The notes below the pieces were generated by a model. It was not told the DNA's origin and did no database searches. It saw only the letters and a program-made list of their open reading frames with translations. Position numbers and translations under genes: made by a program. 64,000 nucleotides of DNA from NCBI RefSeq assembly GCF_018860665.1, contig NZ_JAHKPK010000011.1, forward strand, positions 1 through 64,000, given 5' to 3'. Within the stretch, counting starts at the first letter, position 1; each line of letters begins with the position of its first letter. Positions 1-9,057 of this stretch are shown piece by piece. The DNA comes from Pacificibacter marinus (GTDB taxonomy: Bacteria; Pseudomonadota; Alphaproteobacteria; Rhodobacterales; Rhodobacteraceae).

Positions 1-1113
1 GCGATTTCATTTGTCGTGGCCTTATTCGGTGGTGCAGCGGGCTTGTCTTTGACCAAAGACTTGTCGCGCAAATCAGTTGCGCAGCGCAAACTTGCGGTGG
101 CATTGGCGTCGATTGCCTTCGGGGGTGGCATCTGGTCGATGCACTTCATTGCGATGCTGGGTTTGAGCATGCCGATTTTGTTTTATTATGACGCGGCGCT
201 GACTTTGGTTTCGGCTTTGATGGCGATTTTGATCGTAGCGCTGGCTTTGGTGATCCTGCATTTCACCCCGCGTACCAAGTTGAGCATCATGTTTGCAGGC
301 GCTCTTGTCGGCGCTGGCATTTTGGCGATGCATTATGTTGGCATGGCGGGGATGCAGTTGTGTCGGCCCGTGTATACGGTTTACGGGGTGCTAAGTTCGT
401 CCGTGTTGGCAATCGGTCTGTGCATCGTCGCGTTTAGCGTGGCGTATCGGCAGCGGTCCAATCGGACGATTTTGATCGGAACGCTGTGTTTTGGGCTGGC
501 GGTGTTTTCAGTGCATTTCATTGCGATGTCCGAGACCAATTTCATCGCTTTGCCCTCGATCCGCGAGTTTGGACCTTTGATCAGCAATGAGACCATGGCA
601 ATTGGCGTGATCTTGTCGAGCTTTGTAATTTTGGGAGCGTTTTTGTGGGTGGGATCAACGATTTTGATTCCGACGGAAACGGCAATTGATCCAAGCCAGA
701 ACACATCAGCGGACACTGCACGGGCCGCAAGCGCGCAGGCTGATAGTGAACGCCAAGCCGCCTTGCGGCGCATTCCATGCGAGCGCGATGGCGGTAAGGT
801 TTTTGTCGCCCCTAGTGACATCAATTTTGTGCGTGCGGATGGGCATTACTGCCAAGTCTACACGGCCAGCGCGCGCTATTTTTGCGTCTGGCCGATCACT
901 GAAGCGACCAAACGGTTGGTGCCTGCAGGATTTATCAAAGTGCATCGCAGCTATCTGGTGAACCCGTCCAAGGTCACGCGGTTTGAGCGGAGCAAAGATA
1001 AAGGCCAGTGCTTTTTTGCCGAGGACAAAATGCCGCCTGTGCCCGTTAGCCGATCGCAATTGAAAGATGCCGAGGCCGCCTTCAACGACGCGGCGGCGCA
1101 ACTCGTGCGCTGA
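1..1113 (+). CDS. coxC: MHYT-LytTR membrane regulator, CoxC-like (5' partial)
   Basis: The reading frame is open from base 1, so the gene begins before the window. The N-terminal two thirds is a seven-helix MHYT-type membrane sensor with repeated motifs (WSMHFIAMLG, LAMHYVGMAG, FSVHFIAMSE) whose His/Met residues are proposed metal ligands. After a polar linker a LytTR DNA-binding domain follows (VFVAPSDINFVRADGHYCQV ... FIKVHRSYLVNP). This MHYT-LytTR fusion is the architecture of CoxC/CoxH in the Oligotropha CO dehydrogenase cluster, and the gene lies 110 bp upstream of coxM in the same direction. It is probably a membrane-bound transcription factor sensing CO, O2 or redox state; the ligand is inferred. 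A short inverted repeat (1117-1138, GCGCATTT arms) follows the stop codon without a T-tract. Confidence 0.85.
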   Translation, partial: AISFVVALFGGAAGLSLTKDLSRKSVAQRKLAVALASIAFGGGIWSMHFIAMLGLSMPILFYYDAALTLVSALMAILIVALALVILHFTPRTKLSIMFAGALVGAGILAMHYVGMAGMQLCRPVYTVYGVLSSSVLAIGLCIVAFSVAYRQRSNRTILIGTLCFGLAVFSVHFIAMSETNFIALPSIREFGPLISNETMAIGVILSSFVILGAFLWVGSTILIPTETAIDPSQNTSADTARAASAQADSERQAALRRIPCERDGGKVFVAPSDINFVRADGHYCQVYTASARYFCVWPITEATKRLVPAGFIKVHRSYLVNPSKVTRFERSKDKGQCFFAEDKMPPVPVSRSQLKDAEAAFNDAAAQLVR

Positions 1114-1186
1114 GAGGCGCATTTCGTGCAAAATGCGCGGAATTTAAGCGTTTTGAAAAGCGTCTGCATGCATTGGTGTGCAGCCT

Positions 1187-1215
1187 CTCCCTAGCCAGAA
1201 ATTAAGCTTAGGGAG
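1187..1215 (+). promoter_or_regulatory. Hairpin enclosing the coxM ribosome binding site
   Basis: CTCCCTA at 1187-1193 is the exact reverse complement of TAGGGAG at 1209-1215. The right arm is the Shine-Dalgarno sequence (AGGGAGG) that precedes the coxM ATG at 1224. A GC/GC extension with one bulged T lengthens the stem. In mRNA this would hide the ribosome site, so translation of coxM could be gated. The pairing is seen in the sequence; the regulatory role is inferred. Confidence 0.5.
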
Positions 1216-1223
1216 GAAAAGCG

Positions 1224-2078
1224 ATGATTCCAGCGGCGTTTGAATACTATCGCCCGACAGATATGGACGGTGTTTTAGCCATCCTGGCCGAGCATGGGGA
1301 TGATGCTCGTGTTCTTGCGGGCGGGCATAGCTTGATCCCAATGATGAAGTTGCGCATGGCAGAGGTGCCGCATCTTATTGATTTGCAAGATGTCGGCGGA
1401 CTAAAAGGAATTACAGTCGAAGGCGGCACAATCCGCCTTGGCGCGATGACCACACAAACCGAAATCATCGGCAGCGATACTTTGACTGCGGCGGCGCCTA
1501 TTTTGCGCGAAGCCTCTTTGCAAATTGCTGATCCACAAGTGCGCTACATGGGGACGATTGGCGGTAATGTTGCCAATGGCGATCCGGGCAATGACATGCC
1601 GGGGTTGATGCAATGTCTTGATGCGACCTTTCATTTGATCGGACCTGATGGCACTCGCTATGTTGCTGCGCGTGATTTTTATGAAGCGGCTTACATGACT
1701 GACCGCGAAGACGACGAAGTTTTAACCGCAGTGTCTTTTGACCAGCCGGTAGGCGGCTACGCTTATGAGAAACAAAAGCGCAAAATCGGTGATTACGCGA
1801 CGGCTGCTGCTGCGGTGCAAATCGTGAAAGAGGGCGGCAAATGCACGTCTGCCTCAATCGCGATGACAAACCTCAGTGACACGCCGATTTATTCGCAAGA
1901 GGCCGGCGCGGCTTTGGTTGGCACGGTTGTGGATGATGCGGCGATGGACGCCGCCGTTGCGGCGATGCTCGGCGATATTGACCCGACTGAAGACAACCGT
2001 GGGCCGATCGAATTCAAACGCCATGTGGCATCTTTGATCTTGCGCCGTGCGATCGCACGGGCGTGGTCACGGGCGTAA
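1224..2078 (+). CDS. coxM: CO dehydrogenase medium (FAD) subunit CoxM
   Basis: 284 residues, usual length for the FAD-binding subunit of molybdenum CO dehydrogenase. Both signature FAD loops are present: AGGHSLIPMMKLR near residue 32 and TIGGNVANGDPGNDMPG near residue 111. The C-terminal CO_deh_flav_C domain follows. CoxM passes electrons from the 2Fe-2S clusters of CoxS to quinone. The start is set by a strong AGGGAGG site 8 bases upstream. It is followed 12 bp later by coxS, giving the M-S-L order usual for form I enzymes. Confidence 0.95.
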   Translation: MIPAAFEYYRPTDMDGVLAILAEHGDDARVLAGGHSLIPMMKLRMAEVPHLIDLQDVGGLKGITVEGGTIRLGAMTTQTEIIGSDTLTAAAPILREASLQIADPQVRYMGTIGGNVANGDPGNDMPGLMQCLDATFHLIGPDGTRYVAARDFYEAAYMTDREDDEVLTAVSFDQPVGGYAYEKQKRKIGDYATAAAAVQIVKEGGKCTSASIAMTNLSDTPIYSQEAGAALVGTVVDDAAMDAAVAAMLGDIDPTEDNRGPIEFKRHVASLILRRAIARAWSRA

Positions 2079-2090
2079 AGGGAGAACATT

Positions 2091-2585
2091 ATGTCAAATA
2101 AAATGCACATCAAGCTGACTGTGAATGGCGAAGCGCACGAATTTCTTGCCGAGCCACGCGAGCTGTTGATCCACACATTGCGCGAGCGGCTGGACATTAC
2201 GGGGCCACATATCGGTTGTGAAACAACACATTGCGGTGCCTGCACCGTGACGATGAATGGCAAGTCTGTGAAATCTTGTACGGTTTTCGTCGCACAAGCC
2301 AATGGGGCCGATCTGACCACAATCGAGGGCATCGGCGATCCAGACAATCTGCACGCATTACAAACGTCGTTCAAAGAACATCACGGGCTGCAATGTGGGT
2401 TTTGTACCCCCGGTATGATCACCCGCGCCGCCAAGTTTTTGGAAGAAAACCCAAATCCGACTGAAGAAGACGTGCGCTTTGGTATGGCGGGCAACTTGTG
2501 TCGCTGCACGGGGTACCAAAACATCGTGAAAGCGATCCTCGCCACGGCGGACGAGTTGAACGCAGCTAAGGAGGCGGCAGAATGA
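2091..2585 (+). CDS. coxS: CO dehydrogenase small (2Fe-2S) subunit CoxS
   Basis: 164 residues. The N-terminal plant-type ferredoxin domain carries [16 protein letters not shown]...SC, and the C-terminal helical domain carries CGFCTPGM and CRCTGYQNI. These give the eight cysteines for two 2Fe-2S clusters. The subunit links the Mo-Cu site in CoxL to FAD in CoxM. The start follows GGGAGAAC. The last codons overlap coxL by 4 bp (ATGA), so the two are translationally coupled. Confidence 0.95.
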   Translation: MSNKMHIKLTVNGEAHEFLAEPRELLIHTLRERLDITGPHIGCETTHCGACTVTMNGKSVKSCTVFVAQANGADLTTIEGIGDPDNLHALQTSFKEHHGLQCGFCTPGMITRAAKFLEENPNPTEEDVRFGMAGNLCRCTGYQNIVKAILATADELNAAKEAAE

Positions 2586-4996
2586 AGGACGATATCACCC
2601 GCGAAGATCGCGTCGATGCTTTGGGCGGCATGGGCTGTAAACGCAAACGTGTTGAAGATGCGCGCTTCACCCAAGGCAAAGGCAACTATGTCGATGACAT
2701 CAAATTGCCCGGCATGCTGTTTGGCGATTTTGTGCGCTCTCCCTACGCACACGCACGGATCACATCGATCAACAAAGAGGCCGCTTTGGCCATCGACGGC
2801 GTTGTTGCCGTTCTAACGGCCGAAGATTTGGCGCCACTTGGCTTGCATTGGATGCCCACGCTTGCGGGCGACAAACAGATGGTTTTGGCAGACGGTAAAG
2901 TGCTGTTCCAAGGTCAAGAAGTGGCCTTTATCGTTGCCAAAGATCGCTATGTTGCCGCCGACGCAGTTGAAATGCTCGATGTGCAATATGAAGAACTTCC
3001 TGTCATCACTGATCCTTATGAAGCGCTGCAATCTGACGTGGTTCTGCGCGAAGATCTGGACACGAATGTGCCCGGCGCGCATGGCCCACGCAAACACCAC
3101 AACCATATTTTTACATGGGAAGTGGGCGATGAGCCTGCGACGAACCAAGTCATGGATGACGCAGAAGTCGTGGCAGAAGAATCCATGTATTATCACCGCA
3201 CGCACCCTTGTCCGCTTGAGACCTGTGGGTCTGTTGCGTCTATGGACAAAATCAACGGCAAGCTGACCCTATGGGGCACCTTCCAAGCGCCGCATGTTGT
3301 GCGCACAGTTGCGTCTATGTTGTCTGGTATCGAAGAGCATAACATCCGCGTTGTCTCGCCTGATATCGGGGGTGGTTTTGGCAACAAAGTTGGCGTTTAT
3401 CCGGGGTATATCTGTTCCATCGTCGCCTCCATCGTGACGGGCAAGCCTGTTAAATGGGTCGAAGACCGTATGGAAAACCTGATGTCCACCGCCTTTGCGC
3501 GCGACTACTGGATGAAGGGTAAAATCTCGGCCACTAAGGACGGCAAAATCACCGGTCTGCATTGTCATGTGACAGCCGACCACGGTGCCTTTGATGCCTG
3601 TGCCGATCCGACCAAATTCCCTGCTGGATTTATGAACATCTGTACAGGGTCCTACGATATTCCTGTGGCTTACCTTGGGGTTGATGGGGTTTACACCAAC
3701 AAAGCGCCGGGCGGTGTGTCATATCGCTGTTCGTTCCGTGTGACCGAAGCTGTCTACTTTATCGAGCGGATGATCGAAGTTCTGGCCATCAAGTTGAACA
3801 TGGATTCAGCTGAACTGCGTCGGATCAACTTTATCCGCAAAGATCAGTTCCCGTACAAGGCCGCCTTGGGCTGGGAATACGATTCTGGGGATTACCACAC
3901 AGCATGGGACAAGGCGCTGAAAGCCGTCGATTATGATGGGTTGCGGGCCGAACAAGCCCAGCGTGTGGAAGACTTCAAAGCTGGCAAAACCCGCAAACTT
4001 ATGGGCGTTGGTCTGTCGTTCTTTACCGAGATCGTTGGCGCTGGTCCTGTGAAAAACTGTGACATCCTTGGGATGGGCATGTTCGACAGCTGTGAAATCC
4101 GTATTCACCCGACGGGCTCTGCGATTGCGCGTCTTGGTACGATTTCGCAAGGCCAAGGTCACGCGACAACATTCGCGCAAATTCTTGCCACGGAAATCGG
4201 CCTGCCTGCGGATAGTATCACCATCGAAGAAGGCGATACAGATACGGCGCCTTATGGTCTTGGCACATATGGGTCACGCTCGACCCCTGTGGCGGGGGCG
4301 GCCACAGCCCTTGCAGGTCGTAAAATCCGCGCAAAAGCGCAGATGATCGCGGCTTACCTTTTGGAAGTGCACGACAGTGATGTCGAATTTGATGTGGATC
4401 GTTTCACAGTCAAAGGCGCGCCTGAAAAGTTCAAAACCATGAAGGAAATCGCTTACGCCGCCTATAACCAAGCCATTCCAGGTTTGGAACCCGGCTTGGA
4501 AGCGGTCAGCTATTATGATCCGCCCAACATGACCTATCCTTTCGGCGCATATGTCTGCGTGATGGATGTCGATGTTGATACAGGTGTGACAGACATTCGG
4601 CGCTTTTACGCGCTTGATGACTGTGGCACACGCATCAATCCGATGATCATCGATGGTCAAATCCATGGCGGTTTGACTGAGGCGCTGGCTGTGGCTTTGG
4701 GGCAGGAAATTGCCTACGACAAACAAGGCAACGTGAAAACCGGTACATTGATGGACTTCTTCCTGCCCACAGCATGGGAAGTTCCAAACTATGAAACCGA
4801 TTTTACCGTCACCCCAAGCCCGCATCACCCGATCGGTGCAAAAGGTGTTGGTGAAAGCCCGCACGTGGGCGGTGTTCCGTGTTTCTCAAACGCGGTCAAC
4901 GATGCCTTCCGCGCCTTTGGTCTGACCCACACCAATATGCCACACGATCACTGGCGCATTTGGAAAACGGCCAACGCCCTTGGCTTGCACGATTAA
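2582..4996 (+). CDS. coxL: Form I CO dehydrogenase large (Mo-Cu) subunit CoxL
   Basis: 804 residues, close to the Oligotropha CoxL length. The catalytic loop reads [14 protein letters not shown], with the Cu-ligand cysteine at about residue 383. Form I enzymes carry AYxCSFR and form II AYRGAGR, so this is a form I, bona fide CO-oxidising enzyme, but with Ser in place of the usual Ala at the first position. Molybdopterin-cytosine-dinucleotide contacts ([28 protein letters not shown]) and the catalytic Glu loop [13 protein letters not shown] are present. The reaction is CO + H2O to CO2 + 2H+ + 2e-. It acts as a (CoxLMS)2 complex at the inner face of the cytoplasmic membrane. Confidence 0.96.
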   Translation: MKDDITREDRVDALGGMGCKRKRVEDARFTQGKGNYVDDIKLPGMLFGDFVRSPYAHARITSINKEAALAIDGVVAVLTAEDLAPLGLHWMPTLAGDKQMVLADGKVLFQGQEVAFIVAKDRYVAADAVEMLDVQYEELPVITDPYEALQSDVVLREDLDTNVPGAHGPRKHHNHIFTWEVGDEPATNQVMDDAEVVAEESMYYHRTHPCPLETCGSVASMDKINGKLTLWGTFQAPHVVRTVASMLSGIEEHNIRVVSPDIGGGFGNKVGVYPGYICSIVASIVTGKPVKWVEDRMENLMSTAFARDYWMKGKISATKDGKITGLHCHVTADHGAFDACADPTKFPAGFMNICTGSYDIPVAYLGVDGVYTNKAPGGVSYRCSFRVTEAVYFIERMIEVLAIKLNMDSAELRRINFIRKDQFPYKAALGWEYDSGDYHTAWDKALKAVDYDGLRAEQAQRVEDFKAGKTRKLMGVGLSFFTEIVGAGPVKNCDILGMGMFDSCEIRIHPTGSAIARLGTISQGQGHATTFAQILATEIGLPADSITIEEGDTDTAPYGLGTYGSRSTPVAGAATALAGRKIRAKAQMIAAYLLEVHDSDVEFDVDRFTVKGAPEKFKTMKEIAYAAYNQAIPGLEPGLEAVSYYDPPNMTYPFGAYVCVMDVDVDTGVTDIRRFYALDDCGTRINPMIIDGQIHGGLTEALAVALGQEIAYDKQGNVKTGTLMDFFLPTAWEVPNYETDFTVTPSPHHPIGAKGVGESPHVGGVPCFSNAVNDAFRAFGLTHTNMPHDHWRIWKTANALGLHD

Positions 4997-5023
4997 GCCA
5001 CTTGCACGCGTAAACCAAAAGTA

Positions 5024-5043
5024 GGGTGGGCTTCGGCCCGCCC
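5024..5043 (+). promoter_or_regulatory. UUCG-capped stem-loop between coxL and coxD
   Basis: GGGTGGGC and GCCCGCCC form an 8-bp stem (one G-U pair) around a TTCG tetraloop, in the 63-bp gap between coxL and coxD. There is no T-tract, so it is unlikely to be a full terminator. A stable hairpin here would separate the highly needed structural genes from the maturation genes, by attenuation or protection of the upstream mRNA 3' end. Similar hairpins are common as interspersed palindromes in alphaproteobacteria. Confidence 0.55.
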
Positions 5044-5059
5044 GAACAAGGACAGACCC

Positions 5060-5938
5060 ATGACTTGGACTTCGCTTCAAACTGCTCTGGCAGATCAAAA
5101 TTATATTGCCTCAGACGATCTGGCTGTGGCGCTTCATTTGGCTTTGTCGCTTGAGCGGCCGATGCTGCTTGAAGGCGCTGCGGGCGTTGGCAAAACCGAA
5201 GTGGCGCGTGTGATCGCGGCGGCGCGTGACACCAAACTGATCCGTCTGCAATGTTATGAAGGCTTGGACGCCGCACAAGCGATTTACGAGTGGAATTATC
5301 AACGACAACTGCTTGCGATCCGTGCTGGCAGCGCATCGGGGACAGAGAGCGGGCAAGAGATCGAACAGCGCATTTTTTCGCGCGACTACCTGTTAGAACG
5401 CCCGCTGTTGCAGGCCATCACCCAAGACACGCCCCCTGTGCTGTTGATCGATGAGATCGACCGCGCGGATGAAGAATTCGAAGCCTTTTTGCTGGAAATG
5501 TTGGCGGAAAACCAGATCACTGTGCCCGAGCTTGGCACCATAACCGCGACCACAAAACCGATTGTGATTTTGACCTCGAACGGCACGCGCGATCTGTCGG
5601 ACGCTCTGCGCCGCCGGTGTTTGTATGCTTATGTTGAATACCCGGATCGCGATACAGAATTGGCGATTTTGCAGACCCGCTGTGCTGATGTCGAGGCGCG
5701 CTTGGCCGATCAAATCGTTGGTTTTGTGCAAAAGCTGCGCGAACAAGAGCTTGAAAAAACACCGGGTATTGCCGAGATGCTTGATTTTGCCGCAGCCCTG
5801 ATGGGGCTTGGCATCGCCGATCTATCACACGATCCCAAAGCCCTGCACGCAACATTGACCACGTTGCTGAAAACCCAAAGTGACCGCGCAAATATTACGC
5901 AAGATGTGGCACAGCGCATTGCAGGCAAAGCCGCATGA
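5060..5938 (+). CDS. coxD: MoxR-type AAA+ ATPase CoxD
   Basis: 292 residues with Walker A GAAGVGKTEVAR near residue 38, Walker B LLIDEIDRADEE near residue 130, and sensor-1 TSNGTRDLSDALRRR. CoxD is the MoxR-family chaperone known to be needed for building the [CuSMoO2] cluster of CO dehydrogenase in Oligotropha, working with the VWA protein CoxE. An AAGGA site precedes the ATG. It overlaps coxE by 4 bp (ATGA). Confidence 0.93.
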   Translation: MTWTSLQTALADQNYIASDDLAVALHLALSLERPMLLEGAAGVGKTEVARVIAAARDTKLIRLQCYEGLDAAQAIYEWNYQRQLLAIRAGSASGTESGQEIEQRIFSRDYLLERPLLQAITQDTPPVLLIDEIDRADEEFEAFLLEMLAENQITVPELGTITATTKPIVILTSNGTRDLSDALRRRCLYAYVEYPDRDTELAILQTRCADVEARLADQIVGFVQKLREQELEKTPGIAEMLDFAAALMGLGIADLSHDPKALHATLTTLLKTQSDRANITQDVAQRIAGKAA

Positions 5939-7119
5939 GCCGGATCACCAAATTTGCAGGTCGCGATCCAGGCCCCGCCGCACGTATGGGCGGTTTCATC
6001 GCCCATATGCGCGACAACGGTCTGCGCCTTGGGGTGAGGGAAACCCAAACGGCGCTCGCCGCTTTGGCATGTTTGGACGACATCACTCCCGCGCAAGCGC
6101 GTGCTGCGCTCAAGGCGGTGTGTGCCAGCTGCAAAGAGGACGCCGAGCGGTTTGATGACCTGTTTAATTCTTACTGGATGGACATGGGCCGCGTGCGCCA
6201 AAAGGTGATCTCGACGCCCAATCCGGCCAAGCCCACGGACGATATGCATTCCTCGCGTGATGCCAAAGGCGAAGACAGCTCTGGGACGGGCGATGCGACC
6301 CGTCCAGATGGCGGCGAGGGCGAGTCGACAAGTGACGGTGAAGGCAAATTGATTGCTGTTGAGATGCGCAACCTCGCGCGCCGCGATCTGCGTGACTTGG
6401 TGCGCCCTGAAGAAGTGAAAGACGCTGAAGAGGTTGCACGTCGTCTTGGCGCAGCCCTGCGGGATCGTCGCTCGCGCCGCCGGATTGCTGCGCGCAAAGG
6501 CGACCGTTTGCATTTTCGCAAAATCATTCGGCGGTCACTATCGACGGGGGGGGAACCTTTGCATCTTTACCGCAAAAAACGCCCTGATCGCAGTTCCAAA
6601 ATCGTCGCGATTTGTGATGTCTCTGGCTCGATGAGTGTCTATGCGCAGGTGTTTTTGGCCTTTCTTGCGGGGCTGATGCGCGCTGATGCGGACTCTGACG
6701 CCTATGTGTTTCACACGCGGTTGGTTCGGATCACCGAAGCCTTGCGTGACAAAGACCCAATGCGTGCCGTTGGGCGTATGTCGCTTATGGCGGATGGCTT
6801 TGGCGGTGGGTCCAAAATCGGCGCATGTCTTGGGCGGTTCTCAGACACCTATGCACGCCGCTTTGTTGATGGGCGCTCGGTGGTGATCATTTTTTCTGAT
6901 GGATTCGACACCACAGGGCCAGACCATATCGATGCGGCGCTGAGCAAACTTAGCAAACGCGGCTGTCGGATCATTTGGCTGAACCCGCTGAAAGGTTGGA
7001 AAGATTACGAACCCATGGCCGCTGGTATGGCCGCCGCCTTGCCGCATATCGATTTGTTTAGCGCGGCCAATACTTTGTCTGATTTGGCCGCTTTGGAAAA
7101 GGAGCTTGTTCGATTATGA
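5935..7119 (+). CDS. coxE: VWA-domain CO dehydrogenase maturation protein CoxE
   Basis: 394 residues. The C-terminal von Willebrand factor A domain carries a MIDAS motif DVSGSM near residue 226, followed by FSDGFDTTG and the IIWLNPL strand. The middle segment is rich in charged and Gly/Ser residues. CoxE is the usual partner of the MoxR ATPase CoxD in Cu/S insertion into CoxL. It is coupled to coxD and coxF by 4-bp ATGA overlaps at both ends. Confidence 0.92.
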   Translation: MSRITKFAGRDPGPAARMGGFIAHMRDNGLRLGVRETQTALAALACLDDITPAQARAALKAVCASCKEDAERFDDLFNSYWMDMGRVRQKVISTPNPAKPTDDMHSSRDAKGEDSSGTGDATRPDGGEGESTSDGEGKLIAVEMRNLARRDLRDLVRPEEVKDAEEVARRLGAALRDRRSRRRIAARKGDRLHFRKIIRRSLSTGGEPLHLYRKKRPDRSSKIVAICDVSGSMSVYAQVFLAFLAGLMRADADSDAYVFHTRLVRITEALRDKDPMRAVGRMSLMADGFGGGSKIGACLGRFSDTYARRFVDGRSVVIIFSDGFDTTGPDHIDAALSKLSKRGCRIIWLNPLKGWKDYEPMAAGMAAALPHIDLFSAANTLSDLAALEKELVRL

Positions 7120-7913
7120 GTTTTACAGAAATTCTTTCAACTGAGCTTACCACTGCCGCGCATGATCTGCGGGCAAAGGAAGAACCCTTTGCCTTTGCCA
7201 CCATCGTGCGCACAGTGGGCACCACAGCGGCCAAGCCCGGCGCAAAAGCCTTGATTGGTTCTGATGGCGCCATCGTGCAGGGGTTTTTAGGCGGTGGATG
7301 TATCCGAGGTGCTGTGAAACGGGCAGCGCTTAAAGCGATTGAAAGCGGCAGACCGCAGTTGATTTCCGTGGCCCCTGATGAGGCGTTGAAAGACCTCGGC
7401 GTGGCTTCTGGCGCTGTCACTGCTGGTGTGACTTACGCGCGCAATGGCTGTCCGTCGCGAGGCACGATAGATATCTTTATTGAGCCGATCTTGCCGATGC
7501 CTGAGTTGGTTTTATACGGCGATTTGCCGATTGCCGATGCGCTTGCGCGCTTGGCGCCACAACTGCATTGGTCGGTCAGCCGTGAGGCGGATGCGCTGCC
7601 AATCACGCCGCGCTTTCGCGCCATTGTTGTGGCCACCCAAGGCCAAGGCGACTTGGACGCATTGATAGCTGCGGTGCAATCTGAGGCAGATCACGTGGCC
7701 TTTGTTGGCAGTGGTAAAAAGTTCGCGGTGCTGGCTGAAAAGCTCAAGGCCGCTGGCCTGTCTGAAGCGCGGATTGCCAAAATTTCCTCGCCCGCGGGTC
7801 TTGATATCGGCGCTGTGACGCCAGAAGAAATTGCGCTCTCTGTTATGGCAGAACTCACGCAATTGCGCCGCGCAGACAAAGGTATAAATCAAAATGGTGC
7901 GCGCGATGAATAA
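7116..7913 (+). CDS. coxF: XdhC-family maturation factor CoxF
   Basis: 265 residues of the XdhC/CoxF family: an N-terminal XdhC domain (TIVRTVGTTAAKPGAKALIG ... GFLGGGCIRGAV) and a C-terminal Rossmann-like domain (AFVGSGKKFAVL). Family members bind and sulfurate the molybdenum cofactor and hand it to the apo-enzyme. Position after coxE agrees with coxF. The start codon overlaps the coxE stop (ATGA), and the 3' end overlaps the following MobA-like gene. Confidence 0.88.
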   Translation: MSFTEILSTELTTAAHDLRAKEEPFAFATIVRTVGTTAAKPGAKALIGSDGAIVQGFLGGGCIRGAVKRAALKAIESGRPQLISVAPDEALKDLGVASGAVTAGVTYARNGCPSRGTIDIFIEPILPMPELVLYGDLPIADALARLAPQLHWSVSREADALPITPRFRAIVVATQGQGDLDALIAAVQSEADHVAFVGSGKKFAVLAEKLKAAGLSEARIAKISSPAGLDIGAVTPEEIALSVMAELTQLRRADKGINQNGARDE

Positions 7914-8514
7914 CGTCGATGCGATCATTTTGGCGGGCGGTTTGTCGCGTCGCATGGGCGCGCAAAACAAGTTGCTTTTGGATTGGGGCGGCGTGCCAAT
8001 CATCCGCAAAGTGGTGCAAACTTATTTGGATACAAATATCGCGCAAGTCACCGTTGTGACAGGGTTTGAAGCGGGTCGCGTGCAAGAGGCCTTGAACGAT
8101 TTACCGCTGCATTGGTGTCATAATCCTGCGTTTGAACAGGGACAAAACACCACTGTTGCTGCGGGTTTGCGCCAGCCGTCAGATGCGGACGTGACCTTGA
8201 TTGGGTTGGGCGATCAACCTTTGCTTGAGCCTGCTGACCTGCGTGCGTTGCTTGACCTGCATTTCGCCAGTGACCCGCATAAAATTTCCATTCCCGTTGA
8301 TGGCGACAAGCGCGGCAATCCCGTTGTGTTGCCCAACGGTTTACGCCCGAGACTTTTGGAAAATCGCGCGCAGCCGGGCTGTAAGCGATTTATCCAGATG
8401 AACTCCGAATTTGTGCAACGGCAAAGCCTGAGCGCTGCGGGGTTTTACACCGATATCGATACGCCCGAAATCTATGCCCATCATCAAGGAGACCCCCATG
8501 AAATCTCTCACTAA
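7894..8514 (+). CDS. MobA-like molybdenum cofactor nucleotidyltransferase
   Basis: About 206 residues with the nucleotidyltransferase signature AIILAGGLSRRMGAQNKLLL at the N-terminus and the metal-binding region GLGDQPLL. The family (MobA/MocA/GlmU-like NTP transferases) adds CMP or GMP to molybdopterin. CO dehydrogenase uses the cytosine dinucleotide form, so a MocA-like activity is the logical role. An alternative ATG at 7906 begins nearer the conserved motif. The start overlaps coxF by 20 bp. No gene of this family is among the classical Oligotropha cox genes. Confidence 0.85.
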   Translation: MVRAMNNVDAIILAGGLSRRMGAQNKLLLDWGGVPIIRKVVQTYLDTNIAQVTVVTGFEAGRVQEALNDLPLHWCHNPAFEQGQNTTVAAGLRQPSDADVTLIGLGDQPLLEPADLRALLDLHFASDPHKISIPVDGDKRGNPVVLPNGLRPRLLENRAQPGCKRFIQMNSEFVQRQSLSAAGFYTDIDTPEIYAHHQGDPHEISH

Positions 8515-8590
8515 ATGGATCAAGGCACGATTGACCCTCACACCTGCGCAGGCCGATGCTTTGGCCCGCATGAAATTCCCCTGCTGTTAA
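8498..8590 (+). CDS. 30-residue conserved-looking microprotein ending in Cys-Cys
   Basis: An unlisted small gene of 30 codons. It begins MKSLTKWIKARLTLTPAQAD and ends ARMKFPCC. An AAGGAG ribosome site lies 6-7 bases before the ATG, inside the 3' end of the MobA-like gene, and the stop is 14 bp before the coxG ATG. The spacing and the strong ribosome site argue that it is translated. The first half is basic and amphipathic, and the C-terminus is a free Cys-Cys pair. Function is unknown. Thiols in a CO dehydrogenase maturation operon could hold Cu or sulfur for the Mo-S-Cu site, but this is speculation. Confidence 0.65.
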   Translation: MKSLTKWIKARLTLTPAQADALARMKFPCC

Positions 8591-8604
8591 TAAAAGGAAA
8601 AACA

Positions 8605-9057
8605 ATGGAACTTGCCGACGAAATTAGAATCGCCGCCCCAATGCATGTGGTCTACGCCGCATTGAACGACCCAGAAGTGCTAAAGCAGTGCATCCCTGGA
8701 TGTGAAGAGCTGATCAAGCATTCAGACACGGAGCTGGAAGCCAAAGTTGTGCTAAAGGTCGGCCCTGTGAAAGCAAAATTTGGTGGCAACGTGACGCTGG
8801 ATACGGCGGGTGCACCCGAGGCGTTTTCATTAACAGGTCAAGGCAATGGCGGCACGGCGGGCCACGCTAAAGGCGGCGCTGATGTGACGTTGACAGCGGA
8901 TGGCGACGAGACGATCCTAGTGTATAATGCCAAGGCTGAAATCGGCGGAAAACTTGCACAGCTTGGCAGCCGTTTGATCCAAAGCACGGCCAAAAAACTG
9001 GCGGCTAAGTTCTTTAAATCTTTCGCAGAGATTGTATCGCAAGAACATGCAGCCTGA
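8605..9057 (+). CDS. coxG: CoxG (SRPBCC-fold CO dehydrogenase membrane-anchoring protein)
   Basis: 150 residues from the ATG at 8605, which has AAGGAAA just upstream; an in-frame ATG at 8515 is less likely because it has no such site and lies across the upstream small gene. The sequence is typical of the CoxG/START family: an N-terminal IAAPMHVVYAALNDPEVLKQ, the CIPGCEEL loop, and a hydrophobic C-terminal helix (LIQSTAKKLAAKFFKSF). CoxG recruits CO dehydrogenase to the cytoplasmic membrane, and recent work on actinobacterial CoxG links it to quinone delivery. It overlaps coxI by 11 bp. Confidence 0.93.
   Translation: MELADEIRIAAPMHVVYAALNDPEVLKQCIPGCEELIKHSDTELEAKVVLKVGPVKAKFGGNVTLDTAGAPEAFSLTGQGNGGTAGHAKGGADVTLTADGDETILVYNAKAEIGGKLAQLGSRLIQSTAKKLAAKFFKSFAEIVSQEHAA

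Noticed and set aside
1117-1138. GCGCATTT/AAATGCGC hairpin after coxC considered as a terminator
   Set aside because: There is no T-run and the cox genes continue in the same direction 85 bp later, so read-through is likely; left as an unexplained inverted repeat.
8515-8604. Upstream in-frame ATG extending coxG by 30 residues
   Set aside because: The extension reads through the overlapping microprotein region without conserved sequence, whereas the ATG at 8605 has its own AAGGAAA site and matches the family N-terminus.
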